A stretch of DNA of 64,000 nt, taken from NCBI GenBank assembly GCA_963377175.1, contig CAUJNA010000458.1:486533-550532 (forward strand), read 5' to 3'. The stretch comes from Effrenium voratum (Eukaryota; Sar; Dinophyceae; Suessiales; Symbiodiniaceae). Numbering within the stretch: the stretch's first letter is position 1; every line of letters begins with the position of its first letter. The notes below the pieces were generated by a model. It was not told the origin of the DNA. It worked only from the letters and a program-made list of their open reading frames with translations, and ran no database searches. The position numbers and the translations under genes are program-made. Below are positions 25,061 through 35,432 of the stretch, piece by piece.

Positions 25061-26953
25061 ACAGGCATCGAGAGGCGGTTGACATCGACGCAGACTCGCA
25101 GATTAACTCCCGATGTTTATTTCCCCGCCACGCGCCCACGCATGGTTTCTCACACGCATTCATCCTTTCTTCATCTTATCTGCGCAGTGCTCAAAGGGAC
25201 CTTTCACTTATGGTCAAAAGAAGTTTAATGCCATGGCAGCTAGTTTCCCCTTGCGTTCCCCCACTGAAAATGGTCAAGCACCGCAACAAGGTTCCTAACA
25301 TCCCCACATAAACCTGTACCAGAGGCATTTTCACAACCCCTGCTGCAGTTTTGGGATTCTCAATCAGAAGGGGACCGTTACCTGAGGGAATGTGTACTGT
25401 TCATGGCCTCCTTGGGCTGGCCTCCGCACGCTGTCACTGGCTTTTTGTGCCTCGGCCACAGTGCTTAGAGCGAGCTGATTCTGCGAGCCTTCAAAGCTTA
25501 GATTGCTCTTCCTATGGACAATTTGTGCTACCAGGGAATCAGAGTGAGCATTACATTTTATCCGATTAACGCATTTTGCTTCCACCCAACGCCTTTACTC
25601 GGGCAGGGATGGTCATCAACCTTTTCAAGGGAAAATCACAATGTAAACGTTTCCATGACCATAGGTGAACCTGCCACGCACTACTTGGCTCAGGGACACT
25701 AGAATCCCAATCTTATCTCGCCTTGTTTGGCCGTATGTTGCATCAAATTGAGTCTGTCATATAGCCCTCAGAGAATCGTACCCCTCGATCATTGACTGCG
25801 TCTCAGTGCACGTGGGGCCAAACCCATCCAAGGCCGGTGAGCTGGAACGAGGCCCAGCATGGCGATTCAGCCAAGAAGCTTCCAAACTAATTATCTGATT
25901 TTGCTAACAGATGAAAACTAGGGGGATTCTTGCCCAGATAGGCTCTGGAGTGGTTGGAGTGGCTCTGGGTCAGCGTTCCAGATAGGGTTCTGGGGTGGCT
26001 GTTGGGGATACCACCAGGGCTTATTTTCCTGCGGGTAGTGGTTTAAGAGGAGGTTGTTCAATGAATGGTGGTTTCAACTGGATTCAACAAGGGGTTGGCC
26101 TTCAAAAACCATCCCTAAAAGATTCAGCGCGTTTGGTTGATTGGTTGAGGGCGAAGGACGTTGAATGCTAAAGTCTGTCCTGGACCAGGGCTGGTTTCTT
26201 TACAACATGCCTTGTGGTCTTCGTCCAATTGCCAACAGTTCCTCATGTTGTTGGCAAGGATAGATACGTTGGTAAAGTTGTGCCGGGGTTGAACTGCACA
26301 TGCTTTGGCGGACTGCTGTGCTGGTGCTGGGCTTGGTTAAATGTTGTTTTAACATACCGATGCAGCTGTGAGGGGAGGACGATCCTCTTTTCCTCCAGTG
26401 ATAGACTCCACATGCAATACTTAGACTGAGAACCCGACGTGGTACGAGTGGGATTATTCCTTCACACAATCGCGCTAATGCTGTTTAGGGATGCCGCTCC
26501 CTCCTCAGCCACTGGGCGCCACGAGAGGGCCACAGGATCAAACTGGATGGCAATCTGCGGTCAGCTTTCGCAGATTCGAGGACCAACGTTTATGTGCAAA
26601 AGCTGGCATGAATCTAAGGAAGCAGCCATAGGATTTGCTATGGGAAATTCGTCAGAGGCTGTTTTGGTGGTTGTGTGGCTAAGTAACGGTAGAGTTTGTT
26701 TCAGACACTTCTGATTCAAGCCAGCTTAAGGGCTCCCCCAAATTTGAGAAGCAGAGGCTTAACGAAACACATGTAGCTTAAGCCGCAGTGCATTGGCTGG
26801 GCTCTTGGGCTCGCGTCTTTCTTGCGGTGTGCGAGTTCTGTTTCCGAGCTGTATTGCATCGGGGTAAGCTAAAGGGGCTGAACAAGAGGATCAGACCTAA
26901 GAAAGTGTGGCGCTGTGCCTCTAAGAGTGGCAGGGGGTTGAAGTGTGGTTTTG
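25061..26953. other. Unassigned, intergenic-like
   Basis: No recognisable exon, RNA gene or mobile element. Sequence up to the left target duplication of the copia element. Confidence 0.4.
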
Positions 26954-26958
26954 GGAGC

Positions 26959-27110
26959 TGTGAAGTTTCCTCCAGAAACCTTCGTGGATAAACCACCTTT
27001 GTGCATAGGGGTGGGCCTCGAGATCAAAACAGCTGCGCCCCTCATTTCGTTCGCACTTGTCGGTGCGGTGGCATGGTCTGGAAACCTCGTGCGTTCTGGA
27101 CTTCTTGAAG
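26959..27110 (+). repeat. Left LTR (152 bp)
   Basis: Begins TGTGAAGTTTCC and ends CTTCTTGAAG, so TG...AG rather than TG...CA. The first 45 bp match the right LTR with 3 differences. The last 58 bp are identical to it. The 49 bp between have no counterpart there. Confidence 0.85.
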
Positions 27111-27128
27111 TTGGTAGCGGAGCCCGAG
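27111..27128 (+). promoter_or_regulatory. Primer-binding site, initiator-Met-tRNA-like
   Basis: TTGGTAGCGGAGCCCGAG directly follows the left LTR. TGGTAGC.GAG is the usual complement of the initiator tRNA-Met 3' end used by copia elements, with one difference. Confidence 0.65.
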
Positions 27129-27189
27129 ATTCGGGCGATCGCGAAGATTCTAAAGCCGCTCCAGGCCCTGGAACTCAACCTGAACCAGA

Positions 27190-28344
27190 ATGCCGGAGGC
27201 GGAAGGATCAGGTGGTGGAAAAGGTTCATCATCGGAGGTGAACACTGGACGGGCCGACAACTACGTGCCAATCTTCAATGGCAAGCAGCGCGACTACCGC
27301 GAATTCAGGAAGAGATGTGAAATCTACAAGAGAAAGATGGAGCTGGCTGGCAGAGGCCGTGAGACTTCATACAACATCATCACGATGCTGCAGGGAAAGG
27401 CTTGGGACCTTGTGGAGGACCTGGACATCACGTCCCTAGGTGAGGCTGATGGCTATGACAAGATGTTCGCTCGCCTGGACAGCGGATTCAAGTACGACCC
27501 CATGACGGAGCTGCCAGACGACTTTGAGAACTTCTTTGTCAAGCTCCAGCGGAGGCCAGAGCAGACCTTGCAGGAGTATTCGGCCGACTTCGCCAGAGCC
27601 CATCGGAAGCTGAGGTCATCACACAAAGTGGAGCTGCCGGAGAAGGTGCTGGCCTGGTGGTTCATCAGAAAGAGTGGCATCACGCGGGAACAACGTCAGA
27701 TGGTGCTCACAACCATGGGCACCGAGAAGATGACCGTGGAGGCCGCCCAGGAAGCCATGTTCTTCATCGTCGGCCAGGACTCCAAGTCAGAGAATTCGGG
27801 AGGATGGCACCGAGGACCCAGGAAGGAGATCTTCTACGCTGGAGAAAGCTGGGGTCCGGAAGAACCTGAGGATGAAGACTTCCCGAGCAACTACTTGGAT
27901 GTGCACTTCCTGAGCGAGGACGAGGGCTGGTTGGACTTCGACCAGGACTATTACGACCAACCTGCCGAGGACTACGGTGAGGCGGTGGAGGTCTACGACG
28001 TTGACGAGTATGACGATGTGTATTCGGCCTACGTTGATGCGAAGAACAAGATGAATCAGATGAGAACGGCCAGAGGCTTCTTCCCCGTGGTCGCGATGAT
28101 TGGCGGCGGCGGTGGCAGCTATGGCAAGAAGGATGGCTGCAAGGGTAGTGGAAAGAAGTTCAAGGGCAGACCCAAAGGACCAGGACCAGGAGGAGGAAAG
28201 GGCAAGCAGATGCCGAAGCCAGGACCGAGCTCACCTTCTGGAAAGGCCCGTGGACGTGCTGCTCTTGGGAAACAACTATGCCTTCGATGTGGCCAACCTG
28301 GACACTGGGCACGGAACTCTCCTCAGAGTGGCAACGGAGAGTGA
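27190..28344 (+). CDS. Copia Gag (384 codons), zinc knuckle damaged
   Basis: ATG at 27190, 80 bp after the LTR. The middle (residues ~25-195) has the helical character of copia Gag proteins, with motifs such as YREFRKRCEIYKRKM and LQEYSADFARAHRKL. An acidic stretch follows, then a Gly/Lys-rich tail and a CCHC-type knuckle. In the knuckle C364, C367 and H372 are present but the last cysteine is Ser377 (TCT; one base from TGT). The frame stops at 28344 just after the knuckle. The protease continues in the next frame, so one or more bases have been gained or lost near 28330-28345. Confidence 0.8.
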   Translation: MPEAEGSGGGKGSSSEVNTGRADNYVPIFNGKQRDYREFRKRCEIYKRKMELAGRGRETSYNIITMLQGKAWDLVEDLDITSLGEADGYDKMFARLDSGFKYDPMTELPDDFENFFVKLQRRPEQTLQEYSADFARAHRKLRSSHKVELPEKVLAWWFIRKSGITREQRQMVLTTMGTEKMTVEAAQEAMFFIVGQDSKSENSGGWHRGPRKEIFYAGESWGPEEPEDEDFPSNYLDVHFLSEDEGWLDFDQDYYDQPAEDYGEAVEVYDVDEYDDVYSAYVDAKNKMNQMRTARGFFPVVAMIGGGGGSYGKKDGCKGSGKKFKGRPKGPGPGGGKGKQMPKPGPSSPSGKARGRAALGKQLCLRCGQPGHWARNSPQSGNGE

Positions 28345-29062
28345 CGATGCCGAGGACATCAACATGGTCGAGAACGTGGATGCTCAGGTATACAGCTTGG
28401 ATGATGGAGATTCTGAAGGCGAAGACAGTGCGGTGCAAGATGGCGGTGCAGGTGCTCTCCTCGGATCAAGGCACCAGGTGAAGAAGTACATCAAGTACCT
28501 GGTGGAGAAGGGTGTTGACATGGCGGAGGTGGAGGTGTATCCATGCACCAAAGGCTTTCGCTATGGCAATAGCCAGTTGGAGGAGACCAAGACCTGCGTG
28601 GTGGTGCCGACCTACATGGGTGGGAAGAAACGCAAGATGCTGGTCTACGTCATTGGTGGAACAGCCCCCACCCTGGTTGGACGACCCGTGCTAGAGAAGA
28701 TGGTCGCGGTGGACTACGGCAAGAACATGATGAGATGGCCGGATCGTGAATGGCATGCGATAAAAGTGGGACCGAAAGGTGAACACTCGCTGCATCTTGC
28801 AGAGGACATCAAGGAACTGAAGGACGCGGAAGTGGCGGAATACCTCATCCCCGAAGGCGCCGAAGGTCATGTGGACTTCAAGAGCAACCTTGGAGTGCAG
28901 GCGCTACTGGTGGTTGAGGAGGACAACCTGGAAGAGTCTTACGCGGTTGAGCCTGGGACCGTTCCAATGGACATGGACGACGTCGTGGATGAAAGGAGCC
29001 GAGCCAACAGAATGCTGTTGGGCTTGATGCCGGTGGCTTGGAGTCATCGAAGACCCCCGTGA
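28345..29062 (+). pseudogene. Copia protease (retropepsin-like), shifted frame and altered active site
   Basis: Read in frame 2. The region AVQDGGAGALLGS aligns with the D-S/T-G-A loop of retropepsins, but the residue after Asp is Gly (D at 28439-28441, then GGC). Downstream VIGGTAPTLVGRPVLEK has the hydrophobic-G-R-P-L character of the second half of the domain. The frame is lost again near 29040, where the continuation is in frame 1. Confidence 0.65.
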
Positions 29063-30354
29063 CCGAGAAGGCAACGAACGCGGAATCCAAGAAGGTGAAG
29101 TTCGTTGGGGTATGCATGGACGAGAATTCATTATTGAAGACGAGGAAGCTAACTACGCCTATGCTTCGGAAGATGATCAGAGAAGCCGAGGAGGTTGTGT
29201 CCAGCAGGAACAAGATATTGCGGATGGCAAGGACATGCGAGAAAGGCAAGCCAATCCGTAGGATCTGGGAGCTCTTCGTTGGCGAAGGCCGCACCAGCAA
29301 GTTCCTCGACAAGATGAGCGGTGTGGAATCGAGGGTTTTCTCGATTCAGAATGGTTGGAACTTCGAGGACAAGGGCTGCCAGAAGAAGTTCATGGAGCTG
29401 GTGAAGCGGGAAGAACCAGACAAGATCCTGATGGCACCGATGTGTCGATTGTGGTCGCCCATGCAAGAGCTATATGCCTGCCGTGCTGAATGGGAGAACC
29501 AGCAGTTGGTCAAGAATCGCACCCAGAACCATGACAATGTGCTGATGTTTGTGAGAGAGGTCTACCTGGAGCAGTACCAGAATGCCTGAGAAGCAGCGCT
29601 GGAACATCCCTGGTTGAGCAGAGCATGGAAGACGAAAGCGTGGCGTGACCTGCCAGGACACATGGCCTACGTGGACCAATGCATGTATGGTCTAAAGACG
29701 CCAGATGAGTGGGGTGTGATGGTTCCCTCCAAGAAGCCGACCTGTTTTTGGACGACCAAGAAGTCTTTGGCAGACGGACTTGCGAAATGGTGCAGTGGTG
29801 ATCATCAGCACCAACCACTTGAAGGACATACCCCTGGCTATGGATCAAGGACAAAGATGGCGGAGAACTACCCCCGGATGCTTGCGAAAAGGCTGGCAGA
29901 CCTGATGGCTGTTGCCCCGGTGGTAGATGACGTGATGGCTGGAGAGGATGCTGAAGAGCTCAAGGACGAGAAAGATGTGATCAAAGCCGATGATGAGCAG
30001 GCAGATGCTCAGAAGAGAGAGGATGAGTCGATCAAGAAGAATCGACAGCTGCGAGCAGAAGTTGGACCGCAAGCCTTCAACTACGTGAAGCGGCTACACA
30101 AGAACCTTGGTCATCCTGCCCCCGATGTGCTTTGTCAAATGCTCAACGAGGTGCAGGCGACCGACACGGTGCTGAAGGCGGCGAAGAACTACCTCTGTCC
30201 AAGCTGTGTGGCTCGGACCAAGCCTGGTGGAGTGCCTCCCGCATTTGGACTGACGGCCAAAGAGTTCAACGATCGTATCGTGGTGGACTCAGCGTGGATC
30301 AACACCGACACGGGCCGGAAATGTGTGCTGACCATTCTGGATCACGCATCTTGA
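29038..30354 (+). pseudogene. Copia pre-integrase region and start of integrase, interrupted
   Basis: Frame 1, broken by TGA at 29587-29589. After a linker of unknown role it contains the HHCC finger typical of copia integrases: His at 30097 and 30112, Cys at 30196 and 30205. Next is the first catalytic aspartate in VVDSAW (30286-30288). The frame ends at 30354 inside the catalytic core (TILDHAS*), where the sequence jumps to frame 3. Compared with intact copia integrases some 10-20 residues seem to be missing at this point. Confidence 0.7.
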
Positions 30355-31715
30355 AGGCCGAGCGTGCGGAGGAGCTCATTAAGGGCATCGAGCGGGCTTG
30401 GATCAAACAGTTCGGAGTTCCTCGCTTCCTGAGGACTGATGAGGCGAAGGGCTGGGCTAGTCGGATGCTTCGGGACTGGGCCAGCGACAAGAACATTGCC
30501 CTGGAGATTGCGCCGGCGGAGGCACACAATTGGCTCGGCGCAGTGGAGAGAAAGCACCAGGTCATTCGGAGAGCACTGGAGCTCTTCATGGAGGACGCCA
30601 ACAACAAGACGGAGAAAGGGCTGCTACAAGCCTCAATCTATGTCCCGGGCCAGGTGAACGCGATGAGCATGACGCGTGGCTTCACGCCAACTCAGTGGGT
30701 GATTGGGAGGAGTCCCAACCAAGTACAATCACTCACCGGCGACCTGTTCACCCCGACAGTTGACGCCTTGGATGCAGCTGGTGAGTTTGCCAATGTGTAG
30801 AAGAAGCGACTGGCAGCTCAAACGGCGTTTATACGCGCAGACAGCGATGCCAAGCTCAGGCGGGCCATGAACCAGAACTACCGGCAGATCAAGGACGCGG
30901 TGGTGGTTGGACAGGTGGTCTACTACTGGCGGGAGAAGGGAGCCGGAATCTTGCAGAAGCAGAAGTGGCGTGGACCGGCAAGAGTGGTGGCCATTGAGCA
31001 AGATAACAAGGATCGCGATGCCGTGATTTGGCTGGCACATGGGGCCTCTCTGCTGAGATGCGCTACGAATCAGGTGCGCCCCTGCGTTGAGGACACAGGG
31101 ATTCCTTTGATCTCAGACCCCAGCGCGGCGCTGAAGGACCTGCAGGAGTTGAGGGCGAGAAGTACCACGCAGTTCAAGGATGTTTACCATCCTGAGTTGG
31201 CGGGAGACGAAGAAGATGACATCGAGGCGCTCGACGCCGAGTATGAACCTGAAGAACCTGGAGAGCCAGGTGAGTCACCCGAGGTGGATGAGAGCATGTT
31301 GCCGGGCATCGTGGTTCCTTTGATCCGGAGCCATGCGAGAAGGGCGAGCGGGTCAGAACCGATGGGACCAGAAGACGGGCGTCAGAAAAAGGAGAGTGAC
31401 CGACCTGAACCTGAAGGCGTGAGAGAAGAGAAGCGACGCCGTGTCGCAGATCCTTCAGATGTGCCCGTACCCGAAGACATTGCCGATGATGACCTCATCA
31501 TTGATGACATCACCTTCGTCGATGGCATGGATGGCTGGGTCATGGTCGACGGTGAGTACGAGCTCTCGGATGTGTGGATGGTCCAGAACTTGCGGAAGAT
31601 GGAGGCATCAGAGAAAACGATGACAGCTGATGAGAAGACCCTCATGATGCAGGCTAAGATGGAGGAGCTCGAGAACTACTTCCGCAACAAAAGGTCTGGA
31701 ACTTTGCGGAGGTGA
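30355..31715 (+). pseudogene. Copia integrase C-terminal half and linker, interrupted
   Basis: Frame 3. Contains the second catalytic Asp (FLRTDEAKGW, 30438-30440) and the catalytic Glu (GAVERKHQ, 30546-30548), so the D,D,E triad survives despite the frame change. TAG at 30798-30800 interrupts it, and the same frame then continues to 31715 with VVYYWREKGAG, a chromodomain-like or GPY-like strand, and a long acidic linker before the RT. Confidence 0.7.
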
Positions 31716-33679
31716 ACCCGGGCGATGAGTCGCGGATTGTGTCAACACGATGGGTGCTGACATGGAAGGTCACGGAGAATGGTCCGAAGGCAAAGGCACG
31801 GCTTGTGTTGCGCGGATACCAGGACCCGGACCTGATTGGGCTGGAGAAATCAGCGCCAACGGCAGGGCGACTTGAAAAGGTCTTCCTCATGCTCTTTGTG
31901 CAGAACCTGGACTGGCTGATGTTCGTTGGGGACGTTCGAGCAGCTTTTCTGTCTGGAGCAAGCTTCGACCGGAAGATCCTCGCCAAGCTACCCGCGGACT
32001 GTAGTGCTCTACTTGGAGTACGTGGACAAGCCTACATGCGGCTGCTGAAAAGCGCATATGGCCTCGCGGATGCGCCATTGCTGTGGTATCGGGAGGCAAA
32101 ATCCAGAGTGGAGAAGATTGGCTTCAGGTGCCACAGACTGGACAAATGTTGCTTCATGCACTACGGCAAGGCCGACTACGCACTGAAGGTCATCCTCATC
32201 ATGCACGTCGATGATGTGATGTGCGCCCAAGCTCGTGAATCGGAAGCAGATGCTGTGGTCGAGGAAGCGCGCAAGAACTTTGACTTTGGCAAGTGGAAGA
32301 AATTGTCGGAGAAGAACCCCATCACATACTGCGGATGCCAGATCAGCATTCAACACGGTGAGATCAACCTGGATGCGGAGGAGTACCTCAAACAGGTCAA
32401 GCCGATCACTGTGGATAAGAACGGAACCGGTGACATGACGGACCGGGAAGTTTCGAAGTGCCGCGGTTTGCTTGGAGCACTTCAATGGCCAGCAGGACAG
32501 GTGTCCCCACATCTTTGTGCTACCACGGGCATCCTGGCGGGTGAGGTCGCAGCAAGGGCAAGGACCGCAATTACGGAGCTCAACAAGGGGCTGAGGTTTG
32601 CCAAGGCGACAGCTGGGGTGCATCTGAAGTTCCCAAGCATGGTGAAGAACCTGGACGAGCTGTGCTTTGTGGCGTTTTCCGACGCGGCTTTTGGCATTCG
32701 TCGGGACTTTAGCTCGCAAGGTGGCTACATCCTGGTGGCGGCAAACAAGAAGTTGCTGGAGGGTGAGTGCATGCGGTACACAACCCTGGCTTGGAGGTCA
32801 TTCAAGCTGGATAGGGTGTGCCGGAGTTCGCTTTCCGCAGAAAGCCAAGCATGTGCGACGGCGACGGACGAGCTGATGATCACCAAGCTCTTCTACTCCC
32901 TCATGCTTGATCCTGACCAAGATCTGAGATCTGGCGAGACGGTGAAGAAGGCGGGTCAGAGTGCGGTGGTGATTGATGCTCGGGCGTTAGACGACGCGAC
33001 CAAGCGGGACACGATCAAGAACGCTGTGGACAAGCGGGCTGCTGTGGAAATCCTGTGCATTGAGTTCACCGGCAGCGAGATCAGGTGGGTGAGCTCAGAG
33101 AGACAGCTGGCGGATGGGCTGACAAAGCTGTCAGCAAAGCAGTCACTGGCCGATGCGCTGGGCGGTGGCTACATTCAACTGGTCTTTGACGAGACCTTCA
33201 CAGCGGCGAAGAAGAAGACCCACAAGGAGCGGAGTCAGCAAAGCCAGGTGGTGCGCGGAAGCGCCGTGGCGAACTATGTGAAGGCCATGATCATGGCCAA
33301 TGCGGCAGAGTGTGCAGAAGGAAAGTCAGCGGAGGACGATGATGACTTCGACTGGCTCATCATCTACGGTGGCATCATGGTAGTGGTTGTGATGAGTGTG
33401 CTTATCACCATTTTGGTGATGAAGCTCATCAAGGCAGAGAAGAAGAGCATGCGAGACATGGAGACGCAGACCGAACGGTGGGAGCTTGAGAATGTGAAGA
33501 GTGAGAATGCCTTCCTGAGAGGAAGATGCCAGACCCTGGAAAGGCAGGGAGTCGTCACTCGGGCACCTCGCCAAATCGTGATCACGCCGACCGGAGAGAA
33601 ATTCCATCGGTCAGGATGCGGGCATGTAAAGCAGCGAAGCCGAATCCTGGACGCGTGCAGAGACTGCATTGGCGGCTAG
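31712..33679 (+). CDS. Copia reverse transcriptase-RNase H with a C-terminal membrane segment and zinc-like tail (655 codons)
   Basis: One uninterrupted frame. RT: motif A VGDVRAAFLSG (Asp74), LLKSAYGLADAPLLWY, and the catalytic box as HVDD (Asp167-168; copia elements usually have YVDD). RNase H: FSDAAFG (Asp324), LSAESQA (Glu377), VIDAR (Asp422), and the SSERQLADGLTK end motif. After RNase H comes an extra ~150 residues: a single hydrophobic segment at about 548-572, a charged coiled-coil-like stretch, then TPTGEKFHRSGCGHVK with Cys pairs to the end (632-653), which looks like a small metal-binding module. The upstream frame differs, so translation would need a shift near 31712. Confidence 0.85.
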   Translation: MNPGDESRIVSTRWVLTWKVTENGPKAKARLVLRGYQDPDLIGLEKSAPTAGRLEKVFLMLFVQNLDWLMFVGDVRAAFLSGASFDRKILAKLPADCSALLGVRGQAYMRLLKSAYGLADAPLLWYREAKSRVEKIGFRCHRLDKCCFMHYGKADYALKVILIMHVDDVMCAQARESEADAVVEEARKNFDFGKWKKLSEKNPITYCGCQISIQHGEINLDAEEYLKQVKPITVDKNGTGDMTDREVSKCRGLLGALQWPAGQVSPHLCATTGILAGEVAARARTAITELNKGLRFAKATAGVHLKFPSMVKNLDELCFVAFSDAAFGIRRDFSSQGGYILVAANKKLLEGECMRYTTLAWRSFKLDRVCRSSLSAESQACATATDELMITKLFYSLMLDPDQDLRSGETVKKAGQSAVVIDARALDDATKRDTIKNAVDKRAAVEILCIEFTGSEIRWVSSERQLADGLTKLSAKQSLADALGGGYIQLVFDETFTAAKKKTHKERSQQSQVVRGSAVANYVKAMIMANAAECAEGKSAEDDDDFDWLIIYGGIMVVVVMSVLITILVMKLIKAEKKSMRDMETQTERWELENVKSENAFLRGRCQTLERQGVVTRAPRQIVITPTGEKFHRSGCGHVKQRSRILDACRDCIGG

Positions 33680-33699
33680 GTTTTCTACCTTTTTGGGCG

Positions 33700-33880
33700 T
33701 GTGAATTTTCCTCCAGAAACCTTTGTGGATAAACCACCCTTGTGTCTCGTGAGCGAACGCCTCGGCGAGAAGCCAGTGAACCAGAACCAGCACCACCATC
33801 TGAAGTCAGTGGAGAAGCAGGTGCACTTGTCGGTGCGGTGGCATGGTCTGGAAACCTCGTGCGTTCTGGACTTCTTGAAG
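33700..33880 (+). repeat. Right LTR (181 bp)
   Basis: Begins TGTGAATTTTCC and ends CTTCTTGAAG, followed by the duplication GGAGC. Its 78-bp centre (33745-33822) does not match the 49-bp centre of the left LTR. Confidence 0.85.
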
Positions 33881-33885
33881 GGAGC

Positions 33886-34900
33886 CATTGTTGTTTGACT
33901 GACTCACGCCACTACCCCCAAGCAATGATACGTGATATTTGTTTGCTGAGCACTTTCCGCTGGGAACTGTTGTATTTGATTCAAGGTGCCTTGGTGGGGG
34001 GTAGTTTCAAAGGGAAGGCACAGGACACATTGCATTCGTGTCTGTTTCTCGGGTCACCTTTGAATTTATGTCAAATAAAGTTCAGTGAGTATGGGAGATA
34101 AGTGGAACAAAGCGGGAAGCATTACTATTTTTTGAAATGCAACATGTCGATTCGTTGTGTCTAACCTTAGTTTTTCAAACATAATGTTAACCTCGGATTA
34201 ATCCGGAGCGCTAATGTTGACCCAGATGAAGAACCCTCTGGTTGATTTTGATCGAGGGGTAGCCCCTCGTGGGGATTCATCACGGGGAACACCCCCCTAT
34301 GATTGGTTCATCCGGTGTCAACACGAATCCACAAATGGCTCCCCTGGGCAAATTCGACTCGGGATTCCTGGATCCGGATTCGCCAGGCCGACCCCTGGCT
34401 TTCGCACAGCTTGCCCTGGGTGCGCTTATGGGGGGCTGGAATTTTCGAATGTGATGCTTGAACAACACGGTTTACTGTTTACCAGAAGGAAACGGAAAGA
34501 GAGTGGGTGAGGTGCCGCTGTTTTTTGCTGTTGGACCCCCGCTTTTTAGACTCTGGTGACGTACAAGACAGTTCAGGGTGGGGTAGCCATCGTACCATGC
34601 ACCTACGGGACAAGTCCTAACTCAGGTTGTCAACCTGTTTGATCCACAGGTTGTTGAGAAAAGTGCAGCAAGGCGCGCTTGGAAGATGTTGATTCGGGAC
34701 CCCCGAGTTGGTTTAAGCTTCCGAGCAGAAGCAAAAATGCCACTGAGCCGTTTGGACGGAGTTTGATCTTGTTTGGAGATGCGACGTGGCTGGTCTGTTT
34801 GTCGAACATGCAATTCGATGTTACAATATCCCTCACCCATTTCTTGGTTCGGTCGGTCCACGAAGCGAGCGGAGTGAATGGGTGAGGTTGGACCACTTCT
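33886..34900. other. Unassigned; small palindromes
   Basis: Contains the palindrome CTCGGATTAATCCGGAG at 34192-34208 and GAGGGGTAGCCCCTC near 34254-34268. No gene supported. Confidence 0.4.
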
Positions 34901-34960
34901 CTTCGTTCGTTGCAATGAAAAGAGCGAGAGAAACCTAGCGTTGGAATCTGTCTTCTATTT

Positions 34961-35372
34961 CCCTTTCCTTTTCCTCTAGCACCCTCAATCTTAGGTAATA
35001 GAAAAGAAACGATAAAGAAGACGAAGAGAAGTGATTGGGGGCTAAAGGGAAAGGGTGTCTATATGTTCATCTCTATCCATCATTATTTCTGAGATGAAAG
35101 ATTTGTAAGGTAAAATAATGATGGATGAAGATTTAGAAAATCAGTAATTAATTCTCATCTGGATCTTGTATTTTTGTGTTTGAAGATTAATTATGGATCC
35201 AGCCATCTCTCTCATACCTCCATTCACAATGTAATTCCTGTAGAAACGAATGGAGGTAGAGAAGAGAGAGAGATGAAAGAAGGAACAGAGAAGAGATGAA
35301 AAGTGATTCCTCCAACCTGCTAACTTTCCAAAATAGACAGACAGGAAATGGCAGGTTGGTGAGGGAGGAATC
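34961..35372. repeat. Cluster of consecutive hairpin-forming inverted repeats
   Basis: Inverted-repeat pairs, one after another: 34961-34990 with 35033-35055; 35069-35088 with 35113-35132 (core TCCATCATTATTT); 35204-35225 with 35248-35274 (core TACCTCCATTC and flanking CATCTCTCTC); 35305-35320 with 35351-35372 (GATTCCTCCAACCTGC arm). A weaker pair, CTGGATC/GATCCAG, lies at 35159-35202. The whole is within an AT-rich island (about 34900-35665) unlike its surroundings. Confidence 0.8.
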
Positions 35373-35432
35373 CCAACTTTTAATCTGGGAAATACAATAT
35401 GAAAAGAGATAGCATTCGTAAGTTGTAAAAAC

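Larger units (their letters stand above)
26954..33885 (+). mobile_element. Ty1/copia-type LTR retrotransposon (decayed), with target duplications
   Basis: Order of domains is Gag, protease, integrase, RT, RNase H, as in Ty1/copia. LTRs lie at 26959-27110 and 33700-33880. The 5-bp duplication GGAGC (26954-26958 and 33881-33885) is perfect, which fixes both ends. A primer-binding-like site follows the left LTR. The coding region is broken by at least three frame changes and two in-frame stops (29587-29589 TGA; 30798-30800 TAG), and key residues in the protease and zinc knuckle are altered. The RT/RNase H part is still one 655-codon frame. No purine tract is evident just before the right LTR. 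Confidence 0.9.

Noticed and set aside
27111..27140. tRNA-like 3' end after the left LTR
   Set aside because: Only the complement of a tRNA acceptor end is present and the T-arm register is off by one base. It is a primer-binding site, not a tRNA gene.
33350..33450. Envelope protein of a retrovirus-like element
   Set aside because: There is only one membrane segment fused behind RNase H, with no signal peptide, surface domain or separate frame.
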